A DNA stretch of 64,000 nucleotides from Thiosocius sp963719025. Lineage in GTDB: Bacteria; Pseudomonadota; Gammaproteobacteria; Chromatiales; Chromatiaceae. Positions 38,409-47,242 of the stretch are shown here, in pieces (positions within the stretch are counted from its first letter, which is position 1; each line of letters begins with the position of its first letter). The position numbers and the translations under genes are program-made. Location: positions 57,650-121,649 of the forward strand of contig CAVRBK010000062.1 in the NCBI GenBank assembly GCA_963719025.1, given 5' to 3'. The notes under the pieces were generated by a model. It was not told the DNA's origin and made no database searches. It saw nothing but the letters and a program-made list of their open reading frames with translations.

Positions 38409-39073
38409 GCGGTCAATCGCCCGGCCTGGCCGGCGCGACGCCACAGGGCATTCAATGCACATTCCTTTTCGAACAGCTGCGACAAGGTGTGGTGGCTGCG
38501 GGCCACGTTTGCCGCCATCACACGCGGCCTCTGCTCGTAATAGCGCCCCCACCGGGACAACTCATCGAATGACAGGCGGTCAGGGTCGGCGAAACCGAGA
38601 TCGAGCAACTCGATACCGAGCCGGCGAAACGCATTCTGCAGTTCCGGACCACAGGTGAATACCGCCCAGACCTTGCGAGCCGCGTGCAGGTAGGCGGTCA
38701 GCGCAGTGATCAGCCAACGTCCGCCACCCGCCGCGCCGACCGCAAAGTTGCCGACCTCGACCAACAACTTGCGATCGACCGGGGAACCCATGGCGGCACT
38801 CAGGCACTGCTCGATCGGGCAGTCGAGATAGTGCTCGAGAAATAGCGGTGCCGCGTCGGTTTCCCGAATCCCCAGTACCGCCAGCAATTTTTCGTTATCA
38901 TCCCTGAGCGCCATCAGGTTAGGCATAAAATGCGTGAGCCGCGCCCCGTAGGCGGCGCTGAATGCCTGCACGACAAAGGATTTTGCCTCGTCATAACCGT
39001 CGGCCGAGGATCTGTCCATACAGACCATCGTCGGAACTGTTTGGTCGCGCCGCTGCCTGCGTAATCTGGTCAT
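38405..39073 (-). CDS. Thermostable haemolysin family protein (GNAT-like)
   Basis: A 222-residue protein of the family named after Vibrio thermostable haemolysin (T-hemolysin). The hallmark VEVGNFAVGAAGGGRWL region and the preceding PIEQCLSAAMGSPVDRKL fit the family. The fold is related to GNAT acetyltransferases and LuxI-type autoinducer synthases, so an N- or O-acyltransferase role is plausible despite the name. First gene of the minus-strand cluster; its start codon lies 48 bases from the PmrA-like box at 39121. The haemolysin label rests on a Vibrio family member only and says little about this protein's activity. Confidence 0.8.
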   Translation of the reverse strand: MTRLRRQRRDQTVPTMVCMDRSSADGYDEAKSFVVQAFSAAYGARLTHFMPNLMALRDDNEKLLAVLGIRETDAAPLFLEHYLDCPIEQCLSAAMGSPVDRKLLVEVGNFAVGAAGGGRWLITALTAYLHAARKVWAVFTCGPELQNAFRRLGIELLDLGFADPDRLSFDELSRWGRYYEQRPRVMAANVARSHHTLSQLFEKECALNALWRRAGQAGRLTA

Positions 39074-39120
39074 GGCCGGACTTCTCCCTCTTTAGCTTGA
39101 GGGCATTTTGCTGTCCGGTC

Positions 39121-39137
39121 CTTAAGTGAGGCTTAAG
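39121..39137. promoter_or_regulatory. PmrA/QseB-like box between divergent haemolysin-family and eptA genes
   Basis: CTTAAG-TGAGG-CTTAAG: two half-sites fitting YTTAAK with the exact 5-base spacing used by PmrA and QseB. It is 48 bases from the haemolysin-family start and 83 bases from the eptA start, so it can serve both directions. Confidence 0.75.
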
Positions 39138-39220
39138 AGAAGCGGGCCACACTCGCCGCCCAGTCAATGTCAACCAATGCCGTCTCCCCCCAAGGCACCT
39201 GAACCGGGTAGTAAACAAGT

Positions 39221-40864
39221 ATGAGAATCACCCTCAGCATCAACAAGCTCATTGTCGGCGCGGCGCTGTTCCTTACCGCGTTTGCCAATCTGACCTTCTT
39301 TCGTAACGTCCTAAACACCTTCGCGGCAGAACCCTGGGGGTATGCGCATTCGGCCTCCCTGGGCCTGGTGTTGTTCTGCGCGCTGATCGTCCTGCTGTCC
39401 CTGCTGGCCCTGACGCGTGCACTGAAACCGCTGTTGGCGCTGGTGTTCCTGGTTTCGTCGGCCACCGCCTACTTCATGGACACCTATAACGTGATTATCG
39501 ATCGCGACATGATCGCGAACGTAGTGGCGACCAACCCGGCAGAATCACTCGACCTGGTCACGCCGCAACTGATCGGCTACCTGCTGCTGCTCGGCGTATT
39601 GCCTGGCGCATTGATATGGCTAATCCGCATCGAACGGGAAACCTTTACCGTCGGCTTGCGCCGGCGGGCCATGCTGATCGCCGGCGCGCTGCTGACCATC
39701 GTTGCGCTGGCATTTCTCTCCAGCGGTTTCTATGCCTCGTTCATCCGTGAGCACAAACCGCTACGCTATTACACCAACCCCACCGCCCCGATCCAGGGGG
39801 TGGTCAGCTACACGCGGCGCCAGTTTGCCAGCCCGCAGGGCCCACTGCGGGTTATCGGTGAAGACGCCCGCATCCCACAGGCTGACATCGATCGAGAACT
39901 CATCATCTTGGTCGTTGGAGAAACCGCGCGCGCAGATCGTTTCTCGCTCAATGGCTACCAGCGCGAGACCAATCCGGTCCTGGCGCAGAAAGATGTGATC
40001 AACTTCAGCAATGTCTCTGCGTGCGGCACCTCTACCGCCATCTCAGTGCCCTGCATGTTCTCGACTTATGGCCGCGACAAGTACAGTGACGGCAAGGCAC
40101 GCAACACCGAAAACCTTCTCGACGTAATCAATCGCGCCAATATCTCGGTGATCTGGCGCGACAACAACTCGGATTCGAAGGGTGTCGCGACCCGGGTCCC
40201 GTTCGAGAACTATCGCTCGCGCAAACGCAACACGATCTGCGATCCGGAGTGCCGCGACACCGGGATGTTGGTTGGGCTGCAGGACTACATCGACAGCCGC
40301 CCAGAAGGCGATATCCTGATCGTGCTGCACCAGATGGGCAGCCACGGACCGGCGTACCACAAGCGCTACCCCGAGGCGTTCCGCAAGTTTGAACCAACCT
40401 GTGAAACCAGTCAGCTCGATGGCTGCACCCCGGAGGCAATCGGGAATACCTACGACAACACCATCCTGTACACGGATTACTTTCTCGGCAAGGTGATCGA
40501 GTTTCTGAGCGCCAATGACGATCGGTTCGAGACCGCGATGCTGTACGCCAGTGATCATGGCGAATCGCTCGGCGAGGCCGGTCTCTATCTGCACGGCCTT
40601 CCCTACTTCGTCGCTCCGGACACACAGACCAAGGTGCCGATGATCATGTGGCTGGGCAAACACTATGACGGGATCTCCACGGCGGCCCTGAACCAGGTCC
40701 GTGACCAGCCGTATTCGCACGACAATATCTTTCACACGGTGCTCGGGCTGTTCGAGGTCCAATCAACGATCTATGACCCGGAAAAAGACATTCTGCAGCA
40801 GGCGAGAAATGCCACGGGCCAACAGCCGGAATACGGCTACGACGGCGGGCAACCGTCGTCCTGA
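39221..40864 (+). CDS. eptA: Lipid A phosphoethanolamine transferase
   Basis: A 547-residue inner-membrane transferase of the EptA/PmrC group. Five N-terminal helices (residues 1-180) precede a periplasmic alkaline-phosphatase-fold domain starting near LIILVVGETARADRFSLNGY. The nucleophile Thr lies in VSACGTSTAISVPCMFS. Zn ligands are in VVGETARADR (Glu), DHGESLGEAGLYLHG (Asp, His) and the terminal histidine. It adds phosphoethanolamine to lipid A and lowers affinity for cationic peptides. The PmrA-like box 83 bases upstream agrees with PmrAB control as in enteric bacteria. Downstream is the convergent PAP2 gene. Confidence 0.93.
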   Translation: MRITLSINKLIVGAALFLTAFANLTFFRNVLNTFAAEPWGYAHSASLGLVLFCALIVLLSLLALTRALKPLLALVFLVSSATAYFMDTYNVIIDRDMIANVVATNPAESLDLVTPQLIGYLLLLGVLPGALIWLIRIERETFTVGLRRRAMLIAGALLTIVALAFLSSGFYASFIREHKPLRYYTNPTAPIQGVVSYTRRQFASPQGPLRVIGEDARIPQADIDRELIILVVGETARADRFSLNGYQRETNPVLAQKDVINFSNVSACGTSTAISVPCMFSTYGRDKYSDGKARNTENLLDVINRANISVIWRDNNSDSKGVATRVPFENYRSRKRNTICDPECRDTGMLVGLQDYIDSRPEGDILIVLHQMGSHGPAYHKRYPEAFRKFEPTCETSQLDGCTPEAIGNTYDNTILYTDYFLGKVIEFLSANDDRFETAMLYASDHGESLGEAGLYLHGLPYFVAPDTQTKVPMIMWLGKHYDGISTAALNQVRDQPYSHDNIFHTVLGLFEVQSTIYDPEKDILQQARNATGQQPEYGYDGGQPSS

Positions 40865-40893
40865 CGAGGGCATGCCAATACCGGCCCGGCTTA

Positions 40894-41676
40894 TCATGGC
40901 CCGGTATCGTGGTTCGCCCTGGCCGACTGCCTGCCCGGCTGCTGCGCTTCACGGCCAAACATGACGTGGTCCAACAACAACGCCACCAGCCAGCAAAGAT
41001 AGGCCGTGGTGATGTCATGCGACGGGAAATGCGCCCCACGCGCCCATTGATCGACCGCAAACACCCCGCCCAGCAGCACGACAGCCGACAGCACCTTGCC
41101 GGCGTGCCGATAGCCCCGGCGCCGGGCGACAAAGAACAGGCAGAGCAAGGCGAAACCAGACGAACTGTGCCCCCCCGGAAAACAACGGCCGGGCGGTTGA
41201 CCGACCGTTCTGCCGGCAAACAGGTCGTGGTATTGGCGTGATCCCCCGAAATCCTGCAGATCCCAAGGGCAGTCGACGTTGCTCAGGCGCTTGCCGGCGT
41301 TGACGATGCCGACGCTCAGCAGGCTGGCGAGCACGATGTAGCCCAGCACCCGCCGCCAGGATGACAGCTGCTTGCGAAACAACGAGACCAGCCAGAACAG
41401 GATGGTCAGCACGAGTATCCCCTTGATCAGGGTCTGCGCGCTGTCGTGCAGAACGATCTCGGTCCAGAAATCATGGCGAAGCGGAAAGCCACGGTTATCG
41501 GCGGCGGCAAAATAGTCCGCCATGATGTAGTCGAGATCACCCAGGCGCAGCACCGCGAAGATGTAGACAAAGGCCAGTGACGGCCACAGCAGAAGCTCGA
41601 AGAAGGGCAACGCCAGGCGGCCGGTATTCGACCCGGCGGATCCACGCGGACCATTCGACACATCATTACTTTGCAA
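40894..41676 (-). CDS. PAP2 family lipid phosphatase (LpxE/LpxT-like)
   Basis: A 260-residue membrane protein with about six helices and the three-part PAP2 acid-phosphatase signature. Motif C1 is NAGKRLSNVDCPWDL, degenerate with respect to KxxxxxxRP. Motif C2 is CFPGGHSSSGFAL, with Gly in place of Ser in PSGH. Motif C3 is ARGAHFPSHDITTA (Arg, His, Asp). Such enzymes dephosphorylate or transfer phosphate on lipid A or undecaprenyl pyrophosphate. A PmrA-like box 54 bases upstream and the neighbouring eptA suggest a lipid A role. It is not identical to any one family by eye, so LpxE, LpxT and general PAP2 remain possible. Confidence 0.82.
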   Translation of the reverse strand: MQSNDVSNGPRGSAGSNTGRLALPFFELLLWPSLAFVYIFAVLRLGDLDYIMADYFAAADNRGFPLRHDFWTEIVLHDSAQTLIKGILVLTILFWLVSLFRKQLSSWRRVLGYIVLASLLSVGIVNAGKRLSNVDCPWDLQDFGGSRQYHDLFAGRTVGQPPGRCFPGGHSSSGFALLCLFFVARRRGYRHAGKVLSAVVLLGGVFAVDQWARGAHFPSHDITTAYLCWLVALLLDHVMFGREAQQPGRQSARANHDTGP

Positions 41677-41729
41677 GACAGGTACCCCCGGATATCGAGA
41701 CGGATATCCGGACAGCCTACGACCGCTGG

Positions 41730-41746
41730 CTTAAGGCGGGATTAAC
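41730..41746. promoter_or_regulatory. PmrA/QseB-like box upstream of the PAP2 gene
   Basis: On the minus strand GTTAAT-CCCGC-CTTAAG: one half-site fits YTTAAK, the other differs only at the first base, with 5-base spacing. It ends 54 bases before the PAP2 start codon. Confidence 0.6.
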
Positions 41747-41798
41747 AGATTGAGGGCGTGCCGACCGACCCACACTGCGGCCCGATGCCTGCCGGGAC

Positions 41799-42371
41799 TC
41801 AGCTGAGTTGACGGACCGTGTAGCGTCCGCGCGGCCCACCCTCGCGGACGATGTCGAGCATGTGCACGGCGAACTCACCGCGTTCGCGGTCTGCAAAATA
41901 CAGTTGCAATGCCTCGGTGACCGTGGGGAAGGCCATCTTGTCCCAGGGGATCTGCGCCTGGGTCATCAATTCGACGTCGAGACTCTCTTCACCCGGGGAG
42001 AATTCGAGATCGAGCAGGCGGCCGCGAAACAACATATAGACCTGGTTGATATGCGGCAGGTTGACCGTCACGAACAGGTCATCGACCGCGACCTTTGCAT
42101 TGGCCTCTTCGGCGGTCTCGCGCAGGGCGCCTTCGTAGGTGGTTTCACCATTTTCCATGAACCCGGCCGGAACCGTCCAAAGACCATGCCGCGGCTCGAT
42201 CGCGCGGCGGCACATCAGCACCTTGTCTTCCCAGTGCGCGATGCAGCCCGCCACGACCTTTGGATTCTGGTAGTGAATCGTGCCGCACTGCCCGCAGACA
42301 TGACGCGGCCGGTTGTCACCCTCCGGTACAAGCACCTTCACCGTATCGCCACACACACTGCAGAACTTCAT
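41799..42371 (-). CDS. Nudix hydrolase with N-terminal zinc ribbon
   Basis: A 190-residue protein. The zinc ribbon has C4-x2-C7 (KFCSVCGD) and C26-x2-C29 (HVCGQCGT). The Nudix box is GFMENGETTYEGALRETAEE followed by AN, satisfying Gx5Ex7REUxEE. This arrangement resembles NudC-like NADH/NAD-capped-RNA pyrophosphatases, but the length is shorter than NudC (about 257) and the SQPWPFPxS-type motif is not evident. It more likely hydrolyses ADP-ribose or related nucleotides. Isolated on the minus strand between the PAP2 gene and the CAP-domain gene. Confidence 0.88.
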   Translation of the reverse strand: MKFCSVCGDTVKVLVPEGDNRPRHVCGQCGTIHYQNPKVVAGCIAHWEDKVLMCRRAIEPRHGLWTVPAGFMENGETTYEGALRETAEEANAKVAVDDLFVTVNLPHINQVYMLFRGRLLDLEFSPGEESLDVELMTQAQIPWDKMAFPTVTEALQLYFADRERGEFAVHMLDIVREGGPRGRYTVRQLS

Positions 42372-42425
42372 GTTTCATCCATCGCGTTTCGCATCATCAT
42401 AACAGCCGGCCCGTGCCTGGTAGCC

Positions 42426-44099
42426 TCATCGCGGACACCCCTCGGGTACCAGCTGAACCAGGGGTCCTTCACCAAAGCGGATCTTGATCCGGTCACAGCG
42501 CACGATATCGACCAGTACCTTCACCGTGTTCGGATCGACCACCTCGAGATCGACCCGGTTGCCCCGCAGATGTTCGATGCGCGACTGCAATACCGTATGC
42601 GGAGTACCCTCACGTGGCGGAACGACCAACAGAAAGGGCTCCTGCGAGCGTACCGAAAACCGGTTCGAATCCTGACCCGCTACCTTTACGGGAATATCCG
42701 ATCGCTGCGTCGTGAAGCGCCATGCCAGCTGCCTGGGCTGATCATCCAGGATCAGCTCGGCCTCCACTTCGTAATCCGTCCCCCATGCGAGTCGCTGCAG
42801 CGGGAACAATGCAAACTCATGCTTGCTGAGTACCTGGTTTGGATCGTTGTCTGCGTCCAGGACGCGCACATCATCGATCGCCACGCGCCTGTCCCCGGCG
42901 ATACGAAACAGCGCGAAACGCGTCAGCGCAACCTGCCCGGCAAAGGCCGGGTTGACCTGAATAGAGACCGGAAACCCGGACACCGCTCGATCCGGCAATG
43001 GATCGGGTTCTTCGACGAAGAACGCCGGGGGGATCTCGCCGGCACCGGCCGGCGGCCAGACCACGATAGCGGGCAGTTCGAGCCGCTTGCGCCGATCCAT
43101 CGCATCGAGGAACTCCACGCGGATGTCGCTTGGCCGGGCGCACGGCCGCCGGTAACGGCCTGAATCGGTATACAGGGCGGCAGGAGGCAGCGCCGCACAC
43201 TGCGCCTCCAGCCACTCGGCATACACCTGGCGGGGTGGCTCGCAGATCTCGTAGTACTGGCCGCTGGCCGCGTAACGCGGCGGCGAGGCCGGGTCATCAC
43301 AGATCGCATCGAACCATCGGGCGGCGATGCGCGTATCCTCGCCACACGGCTCGTAGTAGCGGCCATGGCCGCCAAACCGCGCTTCGGCCGGGGGCTGCCG
43401 GCACACCGAGGCCATGAATGCCGCATCGAGACGTTGCCCATTTGGACAACTCACCGCGTGCGATGACTGGAACAGCGCGTCATCCGGGAGTTCCGCACAC
43501 AAGGCCTGGTAGTGCGTCTGCGTCATCGCCTGGCCGAGGCAATCGACCGGCGTACGGAACAGGGCCTCGGCCGGTGGCGAATCACCACAGACATGACGCA
43601 GGTCCCGGCGACCCAGCATGAACACCCGCGACCGCACGCCCACGGCCACCCCCATTTCGTCGGCCCGCAGATCGAGGAAGGTGAGGCGGTGATAGATGGC
43701 GCTCATCAGCCCGTCGAGGGCATCTGCCATATCCGCGTAACCCATGCTGACGTTTTCCAGCACCTCGCGGTGCGGATAGCCGGCTGCCAGTGCCCGTGCA
43801 GCGGGGCTCTCGCCGCTGAAACCCGGCAGACCTGCCTGCTGCTGGTGGGCCGATACACCCAGTGCCGGCTTGCCCGGATCACGATGCCGATCGAGATAGG
43901 CAGCGTGCCCTTGCGCGGCCTCGGCCAACTCTGCCGCCGGCGCCAGTTGCGGCAATCCGGCCGCCACCCGCAAACGGTTTACCGCGTCCACTCCAGTGTC
44001 GGCGTAGCTGCCAACGGTGCAGAACGCGACAAACAGCAGATTGGAGATTGCGAGCGCGCGCAACGGTTGGCCTCCGGGAAAATCGATGAGCCGCAGCAT
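42426..44099 (-). CDS. Exported CAP (SCP/PR-1) domain protein with cysteine-rich repeats
   Basis: A 557-residue protein with a signal peptide (ALAISNLLFVAFCTVGS). A CAP domain follows (about 30-150; VNRLRVAAGLPQL, GHAAYLDRH, LENVSMGY, YHRLTFLD). Residues about 170-330 hold four to five copies of a roughly 34-residue repeat with spacing Cys-x14-Cys-x18-Cys; three copies contain the recurring SGxYYExC-like segment. The C-terminal half (about 340-557) looks beta-sandwich-like and ends in a Cys pair region. Such proteins may bind sterols, lipids or peptidoglycan, or act as proteases; none is shown here. Start at 44099 opens the signal peptide. It is divergent from ppx, 88 bases apart. Confidence 0.75.
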   Translation of the reverse strand: MLRLIDFPGGQPLRALAISNLLFVAFCTVGSYADTGVDAVNRLRVAAGLPQLAPAAELAEAAQGHAAYLDRHRDPGKPALGVSAHQQQAGLPGFSGESPAARALAAGYPHREVLENVSMGYADMADALDGLMSAIYHRLTFLDLRADEMGVAVGVRSRVFMLGRRDLRHVCGDSPPAEALFRTPVDCLGQAMTQTHYQALCAELPDDALFQSSHAVSCPNGQRLDAAFMASVCRQPPAEARFGGHGRYYEPCGEDTRIAARWFDAICDDPASPPRYAASGQYYEICEPPRQVYAEWLEAQCAALPPAALYTDSGRYRRPCARPSDIRVEFLDAMDRRKRLELPAIVVWPPAGAGEIPPAFFVEEPDPLPDRAVSGFPVSIQVNPAFAGQVALTRFALFRIAGDRRVAIDDVRVLDADNDPNQVLSKHEFALFPLQRLAWGTDYEVEAELILDDQPRQLAWRFTTQRSDIPVKVAGQDSNRFSVRSQEPFLLVVPPREGTPHTVLQSRIEHLRGNRVDLEVVDPNTVKVLVDIVRCDRIKIRFGEGPLVQLVPEGCPR

Positions 44100-44187
44100 A
44101 ACCCGGATCAAGCCTTGCGCAGCAGGTCGTTCGCCTTGCCGACGACGGCGGGTTAGCATTGCCGGATCACGACAGGATTCCGACCGC

Positions 44188-45699
44188 ATGACCGACCCCC
44201 AGAGCACCGAACATACGCCGGAATCCCTCGCCGCCGTTGACCTTGGATCGAACAGCTTCCACATGATCGTAGGCAAGATCGACAACAAGCAACTGGTGAT
44301 CGTCGATCGCCTGCGCGATGCAGTACGGCTGGGGGGCAGCCTGAATACGGACAGGACCCTGAGCAACGAAGGCTGGGACCGCGCGCTCGAAAGCCTGTCG
44401 CGGATGGGACAGCGCCTCCGTGCCCTGCCGCATCACGCGGTGCGCGCGGTCGGGACCAACACCATGCGGCAGATCCGCGACGATGGCGCTTTTCTACAGG
44501 CGGCACAGGACGCACTGGGTCACCCGATAGAGATCATCGGCGGACGCGAGGAGGCACGACTGGTCTACCTTGGCGTGGCGCACGGTCTGGCCGCCGGCGA
44601 CGAGACACGACTGGTCGTCGATATCGGCGGCGGCAGCACCGAGGTGATCCTCGGTGAAGGCCTCGAGGCCCGCGAGCGCGAGAGTCTCTTTATGGGCTGC
44701 GTCAGCATGACCCGGCGATTCTTCGACAGCGGCAAGATCAGCCGCGATGCGATGGAAAAAGCGATACTCGCCGGTCGGCTGGAGTTGCGGCCGGTGCGCC
44801 GCATGTTTCACGCAACCCAATGGCAGGCCGCGGTCGGCAGCTCGGGGACGGTCAAGGCGATCGAACGGGTCGCCGTCGCCAATGGCTGGAGCGGTGAGGG
44901 CATCAGCAAATCGGCGCTGAAGAAGATCCGTCGTGCCCTGGTCTCGGCCGGCCATATCGACGAGGTCAAACTGGATAGCCTGTCGGATGACCGTCGGCCC
45001 GTTTTCGCCGGTGGTGTTGCCGTACTCAGCGCCGTGTTCAAGGCGCTGGACATCGAGCACATGCAGGTCTCCGAACTCGCCCTGCGCGAGGGCCTGCTGT
45101 ACGAACTCGCGGGCCATATCAGTCACATCGATGTCCGCGAAACCACGGTGCAGGCATTGATGCAACGATTCAACATCGACCTTAAGCAGGCCAGCCGGGT
45201 GGAAACCACGGCGCGCGCGCTGTTGCGCCAGGTCGAGGAGAATTGGGAGCTGACGGATCCCGAGTACATCCTGATGCTGAACTGGGCCAGCCGGCTGCAC
45301 GAGGCGGGCCTGTCACTGTCGCACAGCAGCTTCCACAAACATGGCGCATACATCCTCGCCAATGCAGACCTGCCCGGCTTCTCCCGCGAGCAGCAGGCCA
45401 TACTCGCCGCCCTGGTGCGCGTGCATCGCCGCAAGTTCATTACCGCCGAGTTCGAAAACCTGCCGAAACGGACCGTCGAAAGTACCCGGCGCCTCACCGT
45501 GCTGTTGCGTCTCTCGGTACTGATGCATCGGGGACGGTCTGGCAGTCACAAACCGCCGATGCGGATTGCGGCCAGTGATACATCGATCAAAATCGACTTC
45601 CCCGAAGACTGGCTCGCCGGGCACCCCTTGACCGAGGCCGAGATCGCCCGGGAGGCGGAGTATCTGGGCAGCGCCGGATTCACCCTGCAATATGCCTAG
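44188..45699 (+). CDS. ppx: Exopolyphosphatase (Ppx/GppA family)
   Basis: A 503-residue ASKHA-fold phosphatase. The phosphate-1 loop AAVDLGSNSFHMIV, the phosphate-2 loop VVDIGGGSTEVILG and the AVGTNTMR segment are all intact. A C-terminal HD-like domain (about 310-500) has HISHIDVRETTVQALMQRF and ASRLHEAGLSLSHSSFHKHG, as in full-length Ppx. It hydrolyses inorganic polyphosphate or pppGpp. The start ATG at 44188 gives MTDPQSTEHTPESLAAVD; an in-frame upstream extension would run into the CAP gene. No ppk neighbour is seen, so it appears monocistronic. Confidence 0.93.
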   Translation: MTDPQSTEHTPESLAAVDLGSNSFHMIVGKIDNKQLVIVDRLRDAVRLGGSLNTDRTLSNEGWDRALESLSRMGQRLRALPHHAVRAVGTNTMRQIRDDGAFLQAAQDALGHPIEIIGGREEARLVYLGVAHGLAAGDETRLVVDIGGGSTEVILGEGLEARERESLFMGCVSMTRRFFDSGKISRDAMEKAILAGRLELRPVRRMFHATQWQAAVGSSGTVKAIERVAVANGWSGEGISKSALKKIRRALVSAGHIDEVKLDSLSDDRRPVFAGGVAVLSAVFKALDIEHMQVSELALREGLLYELAGHISHIDVRETTVQALMQRFNIDLKQASRVETTARALLRQVEENWELTDPEYILMLNWASRLHEAGLSLSHSSFHKHGAYILANADLPGFSREQQAILAALVRVHRRKFITAEFENLPKRTVESTRRLTVLLRLSVLMHRGRSGSHKPPMRIAASDTSIKIDFPEDWLAGHPLTEAEIAREAEYLGSAGFTLQYA

Positions 45700-45744
45700 G
45701 TAATATTCTCCCGTTCCGCTGCAGAATTCGCGCATTCACGGCAC

Positions 45745-47043
45745 ATGGGATACGGCGGTATGAACGATTTCGACGAAGCACTTCTGGGTTTCGAGCTCGA
45801 CGACGACCAACAGTCGCAGCAAATCGAGCCACTGGAGCGCACCACAGGCAAGGCGATGTGCGCCATGGCGTTCAGCCTGCAGTGGCAGAGCGAGCATGCG
45901 CGGCATACCGACCAGCTGGTCGCCCCCAAACTCAATCTGTGGCGGGATATCCTGCCCTTCGAGATCGAGCCCGAACTGATGGACAAGCCGGTCAACCACG
46001 TCGCCAACCGGGCCTTCTCGCCCGGCGAACTGATCGTGCCCTACCAGTCCGACCTGTGCTTCAACCTGAGTCAGCGCGCCTTTCACCGCAAGCTGCGCAA
46101 GAACAATTACGTCGAGCCACGTTCCGGCCGCTTTTACCCGCGCGCCTTCATCGGTGGGTCGAGGGGTGTCTTCGCAGAAGAGATCCTGCCGTTTCGGGTC
46201 TGCCGTGCCAGCGACGACATGATCTGTTGTGACCTGAACAACCCCCTGTCCGACAAGCAACTCGACCTGACGGTGCGCATCCTCGACATCTGGGCGGCAC
46301 GCGAGGAGCACGGTGGCAGCTGCAACGACGTCGCCGAGATGGTCACCGCCAACGGCCCCGGCATGCAGGCCCGCTGGCGCGGCCAGCCGACTGATTTCTG
46401 GCAGGACCTGCCGTTCTCGCGCATGGCCGGAGAACCGGATGCGGGTTTCTACGCAATGCCGCGCATGGTCTCGCATGTCGACCGGACGGCCTCGCAGCAG
46501 ATCAGCCAGCTGTACCAGCGCCTGTTGCCGCAGGGCGGTCGGGTGCTCGACCTGATGGCCAGCTGGGAATCGCACCTGCCGCAGGAACACGGCCTGGCCG
46601 AGATCGTCGGGCTCGGCATGAACGACGAGGAACTGGCGGCCAACGGCCTGTTTTCCGCCTACCGGGTACACGACCTCAACCTGCAGCCGACCCTGCCCCA
46701 CGACGATGGCGAGTTCGACGCGGTGATATGCAGCCTGTCGGTCGAGTACCTGGTCAAGCCGTTCGAGGTGTTCGCCGAGGTGGCGCGGGTATTGCGCCCC
46801 GGCGGTCGCTTTATCGTCACCTTCTCCAACCGCTGGTTCCCGCCCAAGGCGGTGCGCGTCTGGGAAGGCATGCACGAGTTCGAACGGCCGGGACTGGTCA
46901 TGGAGTATTTCCTGCGCGATGCACAGTTCGAGGACCTGGAAACCTGGTCGATTCGCGGCCTGCCACGTCCGGCGGATGACAAGTACGCCGACCGCCAGGA
47001 CAGCAGCGACCCGGTCTATGCCGTCTGGGGTACCCGCCGTTGA
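45745..47043 (+). CDS. FKBP-like/SAM methyltransferase fusion protein
   Basis: A 432-residue protein in two parts. Residues about 50-190 look like a degenerate FKBP/SlyD module: AFSPGELIVPYQ, then DDMICCDLNNPLSDKQLDLTV, where DxNxxL matches the SlyD NHMLAG strand. Residues 250-430 form a class I methyltransferase with the variant motif I VLDLMASWESHLPQ, FDAVICSLSVEYL and ARVLRPGGRFIVTFSNRWFP. That methyltransferase type is widespread but of unknown substrate. The fusion reading rests on recalled motifs only. A start at 45760 is also possible. It overlaps the next small gene at its stop codon. Confidence 0.75.
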   Translation: MGYGGMNDFDEALLGFELDDDQQSQQIEPLERTTGKAMCAMAFSLQWQSEHARHTDQLVAPKLNLWRDILPFEIEPELMDKPVNHVANRAFSPGELIVPYQSDLCFNLSQRAFHRKLRKNNYVEPRSGRFYPRAFIGGSRGVFAEEILPFRVCRASDDMICCDLNNPLSDKQLDLTVRILDIWAAREEHGGSCNDVAEMVTANGPGMQARWRGQPTDFWQDLPFSRMAGEPDAGFYAMPRMVSHVDRTASQQISQLYQRLLPQGGRVLDLMASWESHLPQEHGLAEIVGLGMNDEELAANGLFSAYRVHDLNLQPTLPHDDGEFDAVICSLSVEYLVKPFEVFAEVARVLRPGGRFIVTFSNRWFPPKAVRVWEGMHEFERPGLVMEYFLRDAQFEDLETWSIRGLPRPADDKYADRQDSSDPVYAVWGTRR

Positions 47044-47240
47044 TTCCCGCCGGTATCGACAGCATCGCCTGGATGCAGGACCTCGCCCGCAACATGGACA
47101 GCCTGCAGCAGCGCGGCGAGATCGAGGCGGCGCTCGATGATCTCGAGTACCTGATGGACGCCCTCGATCCGGAGATGCAGGAACCGGCCTACCAACTGGT
47201 CGAAGCGCTGCGGCGCAAGCTCGAGCAGGCGCCGGGGTAG
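47040..47240 (+). CDS. Small acidic helical protein
   Basis: A 66-residue protein starting with a TTG that overlaps the methyltransferase stop (TTGA arrangement). An ATG 33 bases further in is an alternative. The sequence is almost entirely helical and acidic (EIEAALDDLEYLMDALDPEM), like a small adaptor or regulatory subunit. No family recognised. Coupling with the methyltransferase gene and a 2-base gap to the next gene suggest a three-gene unit. Confidence 0.55.
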   Translation: MIPAGIDSIAWMQDLARNMDSLQQRGEIEAALDDLEYLMDALDPEMQEPAYQLVEALRRKLEQAPG

Positions 47241-47242
47241 GC

